Assembly: GCA_016931315.1 (NCBI GenBank)
Contig: JAFGFB010000072.1
Coordinates: 1 to 38,796, forward strand
Direction: 5' to 3'
Source: Anaerolineae bacterium
Lineage (GTDB): Bacteria; Chloroflexota; Anaerolineae; B4-G1; SLSP01
Length of the DNA: 38,796 nt
Shown here: piece after piece, positions 1-6,879 of the stretch
How positions within the stretch are numbered: position 1 is the stretch's first letter
Layout: each line of letters starts with the position of its first letter
Notes under the pieces: model-generated
Told to the model about the DNA's origin: nothing
Databases searched by the model: none
The model's input: the letters and a program-made list of their open reading frames with translations, nothing else
Translations under genes and position numbers: made by a program

Positions 1-1538
1 ACCAAAGTCTGTTTGCGGATGTAATCCGCTGGCACGGCATCCGTGTTGGCGCGGGTGACTTCAATATAGTAACCGAAGACTTTGTTGAAACCCACCTTCA
101 GGTTCTTGATGCCCGTGCGGGCACGTTCTTTGTTTTCTAGCGAGGCAATCCATTCGCGCGCATCACGGCTTGCGAGAATAATGCCATCGAGTTCAGCCGA
201 GAAACCGGGGCGAATCAGTCCGCCCACGCTTATCTGAGCTGGCGGGTCATCCACCAGGGCAGAGGCGATGAGCGTCGCAACGTCGGGCAATGCTTCCAAC
301 CCCTCATGTAACGCCGCAAAGCCAAGGGGTGCATCCGTCACGCCTTCCAATTGCGCGCACAATTCCGGCACGGCTTCCAGTGCAGCGCGAACCCCCATCA
401 GGTCGCGAGGCGTAGCCTTGCCGGCGGTCACACGGTTGACCATGCGCTCCATATCGGGAACCTGTTTGAGCAAGCGGCGCACCGAAGCCCGCAACAGGCC
501 ATGTTCCACAAAGGCTTGCAGCTGGTCGAGACGCGCCTCCAGCGCCGCAATATCGAGCAATGGACGCTGCAAGCGCTGAAGCAGCAAGCGTCCTCCCATG
601 GCGGTCACGCTCATATCGAGCACCCCGAGCAACGAACCGCGTTTCTCGCGGCGCAGCGTCTCGGTCAGCTCCAGATTACGCCAGGTGGCCGGATCCACGG
701 CCATGAAATGCTCGGTCGAATAGGTCGCCAGCCCCACAATCTGCGGCAGCGTTCCTTGCTGGGTCTCTTGAAGGTATGCCAGAATGGCGCCGGCAGCGCG
801 CACGGCCAAAGGCTTTCCCTCACAACCAAAGCCCTCAAGCGTCTGCACCCCAAAATGCTCTAGAAGCAGTTGCCGCGCCGCGGACTCCTCGAAACGATAT
901 GCCGCCCACGGTGTGAAATGGGCAGGGAGCACGCCGGCCAACAGCTCTTCAGAGCGCGTCTCGGGTTGGTCGGAAGCGCGCTCCTTCCAGGACCCGAGCT
1001 TGGGGAAAAGCACTTCGCGGGGTTGAAGTCGCGCCAGTTCTTGCCGTACCGCGGAGAGAATATCACCATCATCGCCGATTTGGGTCGTACCAAATTCCCC
1101 CGTGGAAATCTCCGCGTAAGCAATCCCCGCACGTTCGCCCTCGATGACCACAGCCGCAAGATAATTAGGGCGTTTCTCATCCAGCATTGCCGGTTCGAGA
1201 AGCGTTCCGGGCGTAACCACCCGTTCGACGCGGCGCTCCATCGGGCCACGCCCATCGGGTTCACCGACCTGCTCCGCTAACGCCACGCGATACCCTTTTT
1301 CAATCAGTCGAGCGACGTAGCCTTCTACAGCGTGGTGCGGCACCCCAGCCATCGGAATGCGCACGCCTTTGGCTACCGGGCGGGAGGTCAGGATAATATC
1401 CAACTCCTCTGCCACCAGCTCGGCATCAGCATCGAAGGTCTCATAGAAATCCCCCAACCGGAAAAACAAAATCGTATCCGGATAGCGGGATTTCAATTCA
1501 AGATATTGCTTGCGAATGGGGGTAGTGTCATCACTCAT
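1..1538 (-). CDS. mutS: DNA mismatch repair protein MutS (N-terminal part, cut by window edge)
   Basis: Recognises mismatches and small loops in newly replicated DNA and recruits MutL. Translating the minus strand from the ATG at 1538 gives about 512 codons with no stop before the window edge. The N-terminal mismatch-binding domain shows the Phe-X-Glu motif at F31-Y32-E33 (context GDFYETF), followed by PMAGVPHHAVEGYVARL, which is characteristic of MutS domain I. The last visible residues (NKVFGYYIEVT...YIRKQTL) are from the core/lever domain, so the Walker ATPase and helix-turn-helix lie outside the window. There is no Shine-Dalgarno sequence: a TATAAT box ends six bases before the ATG, so the mRNA is probably leaderless. 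The family call is certain; MutS1 rather than MutS2 follows from the intact domain I. Confidence 0.96.
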   Translation of the reverse strand, partial: MSDDTTPIRKQYLELKSRYPDTILFFRLGDFYETFDADAELVAEELDIILTSRPVAKGVRIPMAGVPHHAVEGYVARLIEKGYRVALAEQVGEPDGRGPMERRVERVVTPGTLLEPAMLDEKRPNYLAAVVIEGERAGIAYAEISTGEFGTTQIGDDGDILSAVRQELARLQPREVLFPKLGSWKERASDQPETRSEELLAGVLPAHFTPWAAYRFEESAARQLLLEHFGVQTLEGFGCEGKPLAVRAAGAILAYLQETQQGTLPQIVGLATYSTEHFMAVDPATWRNLELTETLRREKRGSLLGVLDMSVTAMGGRLLLQRLQRPLLDIAALEARLDQLQAFVEHGLLRASVRRLLKQVPDMERMVNRVTAGKATPRDLMGVRAALEAVPELCAQLEGVTDAPLGFAALHEGLEALPDVATLIASALVDDPPAQISVGGLIRPGFSAELDGIILASRDAREWIASLENKERARTGIKNLKVGFNKVFGYYIEVTRANTDAVPADYIRKQTL

Positions 1539-1544
1539 ATGTGC

Positions 1545-1573
1545 ATTATACCTGTGAGGCGGAAATCGGGCAA
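1545..1573 (-). promoter_or_regulatory. mutS promoter, leaderless geometry
   Basis: On the minus strand TTGCCC (1573-1568) and TATAAT (1550-1545) are separated by 17 bases. The predicted transcription start coincides with the A of the mutS ATG at 1538. No ribosome-binding site lies between them. Confidence 0.6.
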
Positions 1574-1749
1574 GAAACGCAATAAGCGGGCATTCGTAGC
1601 AGTTCGGCGGGCTTCTGCGCCCCCTGTAAGGTTCGTTGTGCGATATGGCTGCTTCGCCAACCCCGGGCGAATGCCTTGTTTACGCTTCAGTGGCATTGTG
1701 CGGGGCGTAACGCGATTTTGGTCAGCGACCTGCTTCGAAAGCCCTAAGC

Positions 1750-1866
1750 GTAACTGTTCAGCGTTCTCTCAGTTATCACAACCAAGAGCGGCTAAAGCCG
1801 CGATTTTAGAGAATAGCGGGCTTTAGCCCGAAATTTGTGCCCCACGACGGAAGTCTGAACAGTTAC
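1750..1866. repeat. 117-bp palindromic repeat with 12-bp terminal inverted repeats (family C)
   Basis: GTAACTGTTCAG at 1750-1761 is matched exactly in inverted orientation at 1855-1866. Between them are two short self-complementary stretches, CGGCTAAAGCCG and CGGGCTTTAGCCCG. A related but degenerate start (GCGTAAGTGTTCAGCG, one mismatch over 16 bases) occurs at 8473-8488 without a matching right end. No clear target duplication was found. The rest of the 1539-1936 gap (about 210 bases left of the element) holds nothing recognisable beyond the mutS promoter. Confidence 0.6.
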
Positions 1867-1881
1867 CAATAAGCAGTTATA

Positions 1882-1919
1882 AAATCAGTCCCCCTGGACA
1901 GGTCCAGAGGGACTGATTT
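1882..1919 (-). terminator. Hairpin terminator after the LysM gene
   Basis: An 18-bp stem with one mismatch and a 2-base loop (arms beginning AAATCAGTCCC) lies 17 bases downstream of the LysM stop codon on the minus strand. It is followed on that strand by a short TTTTAT run. Because its arms begin and end in A/T it could also stop plus-strand transcripts. Confidence 0.7.
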
Positions 1920-1936
1920 CAGGATCAACACCACAG

Positions 1937-2473
1937 CTAATCAGGCAGCTGCAATTCCTGCCCGACGCGGATGAGGTTCGGGTCCTTGATCTGGTCTTTG
2001 TTGAGCTCAAAAATCTCGGGCCAGCGGGAAGCGTTGCCCAGTTGTTCCTTCGCGATCTTGCTCAGGCTATCGCCAGGCTTGACCACGTAAACCTTCTTGG
2101 CGGCTTCAGCGGCGGCAACAGCAGCGGCGCGCGCCTCGGCAATCTTCGCGGCTTCCTCAGCCATCTGCTTTTCCAACCCGGCCTTGCGGGCAGCGGCTTC
2201 CGCCTCGAACTTGGCGCGGGAAGCGGCGACACGGGCCTCCGCCTCAGCAGCCTTCGCGGCCTCTTCCATCTGCTTCTTCATCTCTGCGGCTTTGCGCTCG
2301 GCTTCGGCAGCCTTTGCCTCAGCCAACTGACGCAGAGAAGCCTCGCGGGCAGCCTGGGCCTTAGCCGCTTCCGCAGCCTTAGCGGCTTCAACAGCAGCTT
2401 CCTTCTCGTCACGAGTGGTCAGCGCATCCACAGCCTTGCCAAAAAGCCCACGCTTCTTCTTTTCCTCAGTCAT
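1937..2473 (-). CDS. Cytosolic LysM-domain protein with Ala/Glu/Lys-rich helix
   Basis: The 178-residue protein begins with a charged stretch (MTEEKKKRGLFGKAVDAL), continues as a strongly Ala/Glu/Lys/Arg-rich segment from about residue 22 to 127 that should form a long helix or coiled coil, and ends with one LysM domain (about 128-178: YVVKPGDSLSKIAKEQLGN...NLIRVGQELQLPD). There is no signal peptide, lipobox or membrane segment, so the LysM domain is expected in the cytosol, as in Escherichia coli Kbp (YgaU), where it belongs to a potassium-binding stress protein. Its ligand here is unknown; the BON domain of Kbp is absent. GGAGGAATTCG precedes the ATG at 2473. It lies 47 bases downstream of the DhaL-like gene on the same strand and is probably cotranscribed. 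Confidence 0.85.
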   Translation of the reverse strand: MTEEKKKRGLFGKAVDALTTRDEKEAAVEAAKAAEAAKAQAAREASLRQLAEAKAAEAERKAAEMKKQMEEAAKAAEAEARVAASRAKFEAEAAARKAGLEKQMAEEAAKIAEARAAAVAAAEAAKKVYVVKPGDSLSKIAKEQLGNASRWPEIFELNKDQIKDPNLIRVGQELQLPD

Positions 2474-2520
2474 CGAATTCCTCCTTGAATCTGATATGTT
2501 GTTAGATTAGATACGAAACA

Positions 2521-3318
2521 CTATTTTCGACCCAGGAAAGCCTGCAACATGCTCTGCGCGATCAAACTGCCCGCTGCAGCGCGTGGAGTTGAGGCACTCT
2601 GAGTCTGCCCACCCAACAAGGCTTTGGCTAAAGCCTGCTGTATGGCTTGCGAGGAGTCTGCGCCTGCCTGCTTGGCTTGCAGGTAAGCCAGACCCGCGGG
2701 GAGCAAACGCTCCAAAACATCCCCCATATCGAAACCATCATCCTGGGGAACGACAGAAGGTTGAGGGGTCGGAGCTGGCGCAGGGGATAGGCCAATAAGC
2801 CCCTTCAACATGTCCATGACCCCGCCGCCAAGCGTCGGTTCGGGTTCGGGGGCAGGCGCCGGTTGCGCCTCTTGGGCGCCGCCCATGCCAGCCATTCCCA
2901 AAACCATATCCAATACACTCTGCACGGTCTGCCCCTCTTGAGGGTTAGCCGCTGCCGGGACAGCGCCAAGGAGCGATTGAATCAAGGTCATCACATCGCC
3001 CTGCTCGAGCGCTGTATGCCCTTGAAGCTTCTCAGCGGCCTGCCCAAGCCCCTGGCTATAAAACTGGCTGGTGCCGCCACGTCCCTGCACCTGCAATGCC
3101 TGACCGGCATAGCGCAACGCTTCGGCGGGCGGTTTATCACCCTGCACCGTAAGTGCATCCGTGATGACTTGCAGGTTTTGAACCATATTGTCGCCATGGT
3201 TGCCGTTATAGCCATCCAAGGCATTGATTTCCTCACGCTGTGCCGCCACACGTTGCAGCGCGGCGCCAAACAGTTGAGCCAGACCTGGGGAAGCCTGTGA
3301 AAAAACCGTTTCAGACAT
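2521..3318 (-). CDS. DhaL (DAK2)-like protein with a degenerate nucleotide site
   Basis: This 265-residue protein is not a textbook family member. Its first 110 residues resemble the DhaL/DAK2 fold: INALDGYNGNHGDNMVQNL corresponds to the DhaL segment whose IGDADHGLNM motif coordinates Mg-ADP, and GRGGTSQFYSQGLGQAAEKL corresponds to the GGASGPLFGTFFIRAA loop. Two of the three metal-binding aspartates appear replaced by Asn, so phosphotransfer activity is doubtful. From about residue 140 the chain contains Pro/Ala/Glu-rich linkers and short helical segments ending in AAAGSLIAQSMLQAFLGRK. It has no signal peptide. GGAGG precedes the ATG at 3318, and a TTGACA-type promoter lies at 3417-3444. The LysM gene follows on the same strand. 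The DhaL relation is inference from motif similarity only. Confidence 0.6.
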   Translation of the reverse strand: MSETVFSQASPGLAQLFGAALQRVAAQREEINALDGYNGNHGDNMVQNLQVITDALTVQGDKPPAEALRYAGQALQVQGRGGTSQFYSQGLGQAAEKLQGHTALEQGDVMTLIQSLLGAVPAAANPQEGQTVQSVLDMVLGMAGMGGAQEAQPAPAPEPEPTLGGGVMDMLKGLIGLSPAPAPTPQPSVVPQDDGFDMGDVLERLLPAGLAYLQAKQAGADSSQAIQQALAKALLGGQTQSASTPRAAAGSLIAQSMLQAFLGRK

Positions 3319-3416
3319 GGAACCTCCGTTTACCTAACTAAACCAGCTATAAAAGGGGGAACGCACCCGTGTGATCACGGATGCCTCACAATATGAACAA
3401 CAACACTACATTTACT

Positions 3417-3444
3417 ATCCTAGCAGCACTCACAAAAATGTCAA
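3417..3444 (-). promoter_or_regulatory. Promoter of the DhaL-like/LysM gene pair
   Basis: On the minus strand a perfect TTGACA (3444-3439) and TAGGAT (3422-3417) are 16 bases apart, placing the start of transcription about 90 bases before the ATG at 3318. Confidence 0.6.
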
Positions 3445-3514
3445 GAAGATTCCCTTTCAATTCAAAATGCACATTATAAACTACGATGAAAATTCAAAAA
3501 GTTGCAAGTGTTCG

Positions 3515-4462
3515 CTAGACCACAATCGAAGAGCCGGAATGGCTTTCGCCAGGATGCTTACGCGACCACAAATCGCTAAACCAACAATAGCCTTTGAAGA
3601 GAATATCGGGGACGAAGAAGATAGCCAATACTCCAATGAGAAGGGTAAAGATACCGCCAATCAATAAGCCACGTGTACCAGGTATCTGGATCCAGGCGAG
3701 CGTAGCGACCATACCCCAGAAGATAAGGGTGAGGGCCAAAAGCGGGATTGCCGCAAAAACGCTGAGCTTTATGAACAAGGGCATGAGCCGGCTTTGAAGA
3801 GCTTTTGGGTTCTGAAGCCCGCGCATCAGAACCCAAATGCGACTGTCAATCTTCGCGTCACGCAACGCAGGGCTTCCAACCGTGGAGCGATCCCAAATCG
3901 CACCGTCCAGCTGCGCCAGTTTCAGAAGGGCGTGCTGGAAATTCGCCCCCACAAGGATGGCGCCCTCCAAATTTGCCTCCCTCAAATCGGCATAGGAAAG
4001 GTCGGCCCCGGTGAGGTCGGCGCGCAACAGCTGCGCGTTGCGCAAATCTGCCCCGGTGAGGTCCATCTTCACCAGAGTCGCGTGATCAAGGATCGCCCCT
4101 TCAAGGTGCGCGCGCTGCGCCTTAGCGAGGCTCAAATCAGCGTGATTGAGGTCTGCCCTGGTCAAGTCAGCAGTGTTTAGAATAGCCTCGCAGAATATCG
4201 CGCCCCCAGCTCGCGCCTCATGCAGGTCCGCATGGATGAGGCTGGCTTTTGTAAAATCAGCTTGATGCAGGTTCTGGTTTGAAAGCTTCGCCTGGTCCAG
4301 GCGTGCATGGCAGAATCGGGCTCCGGCAAGCTCACAATCCTCAAAGCACGCCTGCCGCAAATCCGCATCAACGAAGTCATAGAGCTTGAAATTCTGCCGG
4401 ATGAAAGACTGACCAAAAAACTGCTTATCTTGAGTGGAGGTTGAACGTGTAAAGCCTGCCAT
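3515..4462 (-). CDS. Pentapeptide-repeat protein with C-terminal membrane segments
   Basis: Residues 20-200 are a run of about 25-30 pentapeptide repeats of the A(D/N)LXX type (for example ADLTGADLSYADLREANLEGA), which in this family fold into a right-handed quadrilateral beta-helix. After a short linker there are two hydrophobic segments (about 234-262 and 268-294) and a polar tail, so the helix is anchored in the membrane and probably faces the cytosol. The family has no single function. Membrane-bound members are usually uncharacterised, and the sequence does not suggest a gyrase-protecting role. The start at 4462 (MAGFTRS) was chosen because AAAGGAGCGGGTG sits directly before it; a start 24 bases upstream has no ribosome-binding site. 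Confidence 0.9.
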   Translation of the reverse strand: MAGFTRSTSTQDKQFFGQSFIRQNFKLYDFVDADLRQACFEDCELAGARFCHARLDQAKLSNQNLHQADFTKASLIHADLHEARAGGAIFCEAILNTADLTRADLNHADLSLAKAQRAHLEGAILDHATLVKMDLTGADLRNAQLLRADLTGADLSYADLREANLEGAILVGANFQHALLKLAQLDGAIWDRSTVGSPALRDAKIDSRIWVLMRGLQNPKALQSRLMPLFIKLSVFAAIPLLALTLIFWGMVATLAWIQIPGTRGLLIGGIFTLLIGVLAIFFVPDILFKGYCWFSDLWSRKHPGESHSGSSIVV

Positions 4463-4522
4463 CACCCGCTCCTTTCTGCATAGCAAGAGAAATGCCGGTT
4501 ATGCTTCAGTCCTTTGCAGTTT

Positions 4523-4541
4523 TAAGGGCTGCACAAGCCCC
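4523..4541 (-). terminator. Weak hairpin after the 2-hydroxyacid dehydrogenase gene
   Basis: A 5-bp GGGCT/AGCCC stem, followed on the minus strand by TTAAAA, lies 40 bases past the dehydrogenase stop codon. It is too short to be certain. Confidence 0.35.
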
Positions 4542-4580
4542 TACAGAATAGAGACGCGCGCGAACCAGTACACCCTACAG

Positions 4581-5558
4581 TTAACGGTACACCTGCGGAT
4601 TGACGCAATGCGGCAACCGTTCCCCACGCAACCCTGCCAGCAAATTTTCGGCGGCAACCACCGCCATCTGCGTTCGCGCCGAGACGCTAGCACTGGCGAT
4701 GTGCGGCGTAATCAGACAGTTAGGCAGTCCTACCAGAGGATGTGTGGGGGGAAGGGGTTCCGGGTCCGTCACGTCCAGCGCGGCGCCGGCAATCCAGCCC
4801 TCGCGCAACGCTTGAAGTAGCGCTTCCTGCTGCACAACGGCGCCCCGCGCTGTATTGATGAGAATGGCCGTGGGTTTCATCCTCCGTAACTCGCGCACGC
4901 CCATCAAGCCACGCGTCTCCGGGGTAAGAGGGCAATGCAGGCTCACAAAATCCGCCTCAGCCAGCAGGGTTTCAAGCGGAACACATTCCGCCCCCAGAGC
5001 CTCGCCTTCCGCCTTGCAACGCGGGTCGGTGAAGAGCACGCGCATATCGAAGCCTTTGCCCCGCCGCACCAGCGCCTGCCCGATGCGTCCCAGCCCTAAA
5101 ACACCCAGGGTCGCGCCCCAGACGTCCTGCCCCAACAGGGTCTGCGGTCCCCAGGTGCGCCATTCACCCTGGCGCACGTTGGCGTCGCCTTCAGGAATGC
5201 GCCGCGCGACCGCCATCAGCAAGGCAAAGGCAAAATCAGCCGTCGCCGCGGTCAAAACATCCGGGGTGTTGCCCACGGGAATGCCCCGCGCGGTCGCCGC
5301 CGTAATATCAATATTATCGTAACCCACCGCATATTGGCTGATAACGCGCAATTGCGGCGCAGCGGCAATCAAAGCCGCATCTATCGGGTCGGAAAGCAGG
5401 GTTACCAGACCTTCGACATCCACAACAGCAGCAAGCAATGTTTCACGGGGGACGGGAAGGGAATCGGGCCACAAAAGCACATCACAGTGGGCGTGCAGCA
5501 ACTGCAAGCCGGCAGCGGGAATTTCACGGGTCACATAAATGCGAGGACGCTTCAGCAT
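4581..5558 (-). CDS. gyaR: D-2-hydroxyacid dehydrogenase, glyoxylate/hydroxypyruvate reductase type
   Basis: Predicted to reduce glyoxylate or hydroxypyruvate (or another 2-oxoacid) with NAD(P)H in the cytosol. The 325-residue length fits the family. The Rossmann nucleotide-binding motif [19 protein letters not shown] is present, and the three catalytic positions are intact: Arg in [10 protein letters not shown], Glu in [10 protein letters not shown] and His in LITPHIAS. The [18 protein letters not shown] segment and the terminal [15 protein letters not shown] resemble GRHPR/GyaR more than SerA, and there is no ACT domain. The start at 5558 ([11 protein letters not shown]) follows GGAAGGAGACTT; an in-frame extension upstream to 5642 has no ribosome-binding site. 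The substrate is inferred from the family. A promoter on the minus strand at 5807-5834 probably drives it, through a 240-base leader that contains a mobile element. Confidence 0.88.
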   Translation of the reverse strand: MLKRPRIYVTREIPAAGLQLLHAHCDVLLWPDSLPVPRETLLAAVVDVEGLVTLLSDPIDAALIAAAPQLRVISQYAVGYDNIDITAATARGIPVGNTPDVLTAATADFAFALLMAVARRIPEGDANVRQGEWRTWGPQTLLGQDVWGATLGVLGLGRIGQALVRRGKGFDMRVLFTDPRCKAEGEALGAECVPLETLLAEADFVSLHCPLTPETRGLMGVRELRRMKPTAILINTARGAVVQQEALLQALREGWIAGAALDVTDPEPLPPTHPLVGLPNCLITPHIASASVSARTQMAVVAAENLLAGLRGERLPHCVNPQVYR

Positions 5559-5596
5559 AAGTCTCCTTCCCTGAATCGGAACAGCTGTTTTGAGAC

Positions 5597-5757
5597 GGGT
5601 GCGTTTCAACTTTGGGGCAAAAGCAAGACGACTATCAGGCAAATGCCTTTAATTCGTTTGATTTTTGTGATGGGGCAAAGCCCCATCACAAAAATCAATT
5701 TTCTTCTGCGTCCGGCAGGAACACCTTAGATTTTCATCCCCATTTTGAAACGCGCCA
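5597..5757. mobile_element. Family A miniature element, copy A1 (161 bp)
   Basis: Terminal inverted repeats begin GGGTGCGTTTCAA at the left and end TTGAAACGCGCCA at the right (the last base diverged). A near-perfect 9-bp target duplication flanks it: TTTTGAGAC at 5588-5596 and TTTTGAAAC at 5758-5766. The centre is a perfect 19-bp stem with an AAA loop (5658-5698, core GTGATGGGGC). The element matches copy A2 at 25936-26096 in inverted orientation, and both are exactly 161 bp. It encodes no protein. Confidence 0.8.
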
Positions 5758-5772
5758 TTTTGAAACTGCCTC

Positions 5773-5801
5773 TTGTCAAAACAACCGTTTCAGTGTACAC
5801 T
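5773..5801 (+). promoter_or_regulatory. Promoter of the recX-rny leader
   Basis: TTGTCA at 5773-5778 and TACACT at 5796-5801 are 17 bases apart. Transcription would start near 5808, about 425 bases upstream of the recX start. The -10 box lies inside the dyad at 5794-5814 that also holds the minus-strand promoter's -10 box. Confidence 0.6.
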
Positions 5802-5814
5802 TAGCAAGTATACA
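5794..5814. promoter_or_regulatory. Dyad operator shared by two divergent promoters
   Basis: TGTACACTT (5794-5802) and AAGTATACA (5806-5814) form an inverted repeat with one mismatch and a 3-base spacer. Each half contains one of the two opposing -10 boxes, so a protein bound here would block both promoters. The regulator is unknown. Confidence 0.5.
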
Positions 5815-5834
5815 GTCGGTGAGTCGTTTGACAA
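5807..5834 (-). promoter_or_regulatory. Minus-strand promoter toward the 2-hydroxyacid dehydrogenase
   Basis: On the minus strand TTGTCA (5834-5829) and TATACT (5812-5807) are 16 bases apart. This is the same box pair seen upstream of the glycosyltransferase gene at 16734-16761. It overlaps the start of the plus-strand leader. Confidence 0.55.
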
Positions 5835-6183
5835 ACCGACTCGCAAACTGATCTTGATTCCGGCGATAATTTGCCGGCGCCATGATAAAAGCGTCGCTCT
5901 GAACGATGCCAACCCACTATTGGAGTGGTGGTGAGTTCGGAGCGCACAGGGGAGGAAATCCCCTGTGGTGGGAAGCTGTAGCCGTTTATGAGCCTTAGCC
6001 AGAAACACTCTCATACCTTCGCTGGGCGAGGTTCAAGCATTGACCAGCTGCCTCCGCCACGCTCTCTGCAAAAGATGTAATTAGATGACGCCCGCGGATG
6101 GGTTGAGCGGGCGGCAGAAGAGCAGAAACGGAAAAAGATGTGCCGTTCTCAAGGGTCTTGAGAAACGGTGGTTTGTGCTATCC
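5821..6183 (+). ncRNA. Structured RNA region upstream of recX (leader or stand-alone RNA, family not recognised)
   Basis: The region is rich in paired segments. GAGTCGTTTG pairs with CAAACCGACTC (5821-5842). GCTCTGAAC (5896-5904) pairs with GTTCGGAGC (5935-5943) around an inner hairpin. CACAGGGGA (5945-5953) pairs exactly with TCCCCTGTG (5959-5967). GTGGTGGGAAGCTG (5965-5978) can pair at long range with 6045-6060. TATGAG (5987-5992) pairs with CTCATA (6010-6015). Further hairpins are at 6089-6113 and 6143-6168. A promoter lies just upstream and a strong terminator just downstream. It could be an attenuating 5' leader of recX-rny or an independent RNA such as a 6S-like RNA. RNase P, tmRNA, SRP RNA and the riboswitch consensus motifs I know were looked for and not seen. 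Confidence 0.45.
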
Positions 6184-6224
6184 AACACGGCTGCGGCCTT
6201 CCTGGCTGTAGCCGTGTTTGTTTT
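6184..6224 (+). terminator. Intrinsic terminator abutting the recX ribosome-binding site
   Basis: A 15-bp stem with two G-U pairs (6184-6198 with 6204-6218, outer arms AACACGGCT/AGCCGTGTT) and a TTCCT loop is followed directly by TGTTTT. The next four bases, GGAG at 6225-6228, are the recX Shine-Dalgarno sequence. The placement suggests that readthrough is controlled, or that recX-rny depends on a promoter inside the leader. Confidence 0.7.
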
Positions 6225-6233
6225 GGAGAGCGC

Positions 6234-6875
6234 ATGAGCGGAAGGATCACCGCACTGGAGCCACAACAACACTCCAGAGAGCGGGTGAATGTCTATCTGG
6301 ATGGAGAATTTGCCTTTGGGTTGGCACTAAGCGCTGCCCTGGCTCTGAGAATTGGGGACACCCTCACAGAAGCCGATATTGCAGCGCTCAGGGCCGCCGA
6401 TGAAGTGGAAAAGGCTCGCGAGAAAGCGTTAAATTATCTCTCATATCGCCCGCGTAGCGAGGCTGAAGTCAGGCGCTATCTCGAGGAACGCGAATTCTCT
6501 TTCCAGAGCATTGATGAGGTCATTGAGCGTTTGTGCCAGGTCGGATTAATAGACGACAACGCCTTCGCCAGTTTTTGGGTCGAGAACCGCAACCGGTTCA
6601 GACCACGAGGCGAGCGGGCGCTGGCACAGGAATTGCGACAACATGGGATTGCTCCCGAGGTCATCGAAAGCGCACTGAGCGATTACGATGCCGCAGCAGC
6701 AGGTGATGCCTACGCACGAGAGCAAGCGCGGCGATTGGCCGCATATCCCCCTGAGCAATTCCGCCGTCGTCTGGCTGAACGGTTGGCGCGTCGTGGCTTT
6801 AGCTATGACCTCATTCAGGACCTCCTCGCGCGGTATGCCTCTCCGGATTCGATTAATCTAGAAACCGAGGAGTAA
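6234..6875 (+). CDS. recX: Regulatory protein RecX
   Basis: RecX binds RecA filaments and modulates recombination and the SOS response in the cytosol. The 213-residue chain has the family layout: an N-terminal ITALEPQ...RVNVYLDGEFAFGL segment, then three-helix repeats, including AREKALNYLSYRPRSEAEVRRYLEE and IEVIERLCQVGLIDDNAFASFWVENRNRFRPRGERALAQELRQHGI, and a C-terminal RRLAERLARRGFSYDLIQDLL. The start at 6234 follows TTGGAGAGCGC; the in-frame extension upstream lies in the terminator. recA is not adjacent, unlike the common recA-recX order. Four bases separate its stop from rny, so the two are one operon. Confidence 0.93.
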   Translation: MSGRITALEPQQHSRERVNVYLDGEFAFGLALSAALALRIGDTLTEADIAALRAADEVEKAREKALNYLSYRPRSEAEVRRYLEEREFSFQSIDEVIERLCQVGLIDDNAFASFWVENRNRFRPRGERALAQELRQHGIAPEVIESALSDYDAAAAGDAYAREQARRLAAYPPEQFRRRLAERLARRGFSYDLIQDLLARYASPDSINLETEE

Positions 6876-6879
6876 TACT

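Noticed and set aside
268-1826. Several plus-strand reading frames over the first 1.8 kb
   Set aside because: They lie antisense to mutS, whose minus-strand translation gives unmistakable MutS motifs throughout; the part beyond 1538 covers a palindromic repeat.
2042-2488. Leu/Gly-rich plus-strand frame of 148 codons
   Set aside because: Antisense shadow of the Ala/Glu/Lys-rich LysM gene; such composition creates long open frames on the other strand.
3371-3667. Plus-strand frame of 98 codons between two minus-strand genes
   Set aside because: It has no ribosome-binding site, half of it lies in the pentapeptide gene in antisense, and the rest covers a TTGACA promoter.
5794-5814. LexA (SOS) box upstream of recX
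   Set aside because: The dyad TGTACACTT-AAGTATACA does not match the Gram-positive CGAAC-N4-GTTCG or the enterobacterial CTGT-N8-ACAG box well.
5790-6014. Minus-strand frame of 74 codons in the recX leader region
   Set aside because: It has no recognisable protein features and the region is dominated by paired RNA segments and promoters.
5821-6183. Candidate tmRNA, RNase P RNA, SRP RNA, cobalamin, lysine, c-di-AMP or T-box element
   Set aside because: Key conserved segments of these RNAs (for example GAGGAAAGTCC of RNase P or GGTGGTACCGCGG of T-boxes) are absent. Partial look-alikes such as AGCCAGAAAC were not enough. 6S RNA could be neither shown nor excluded.
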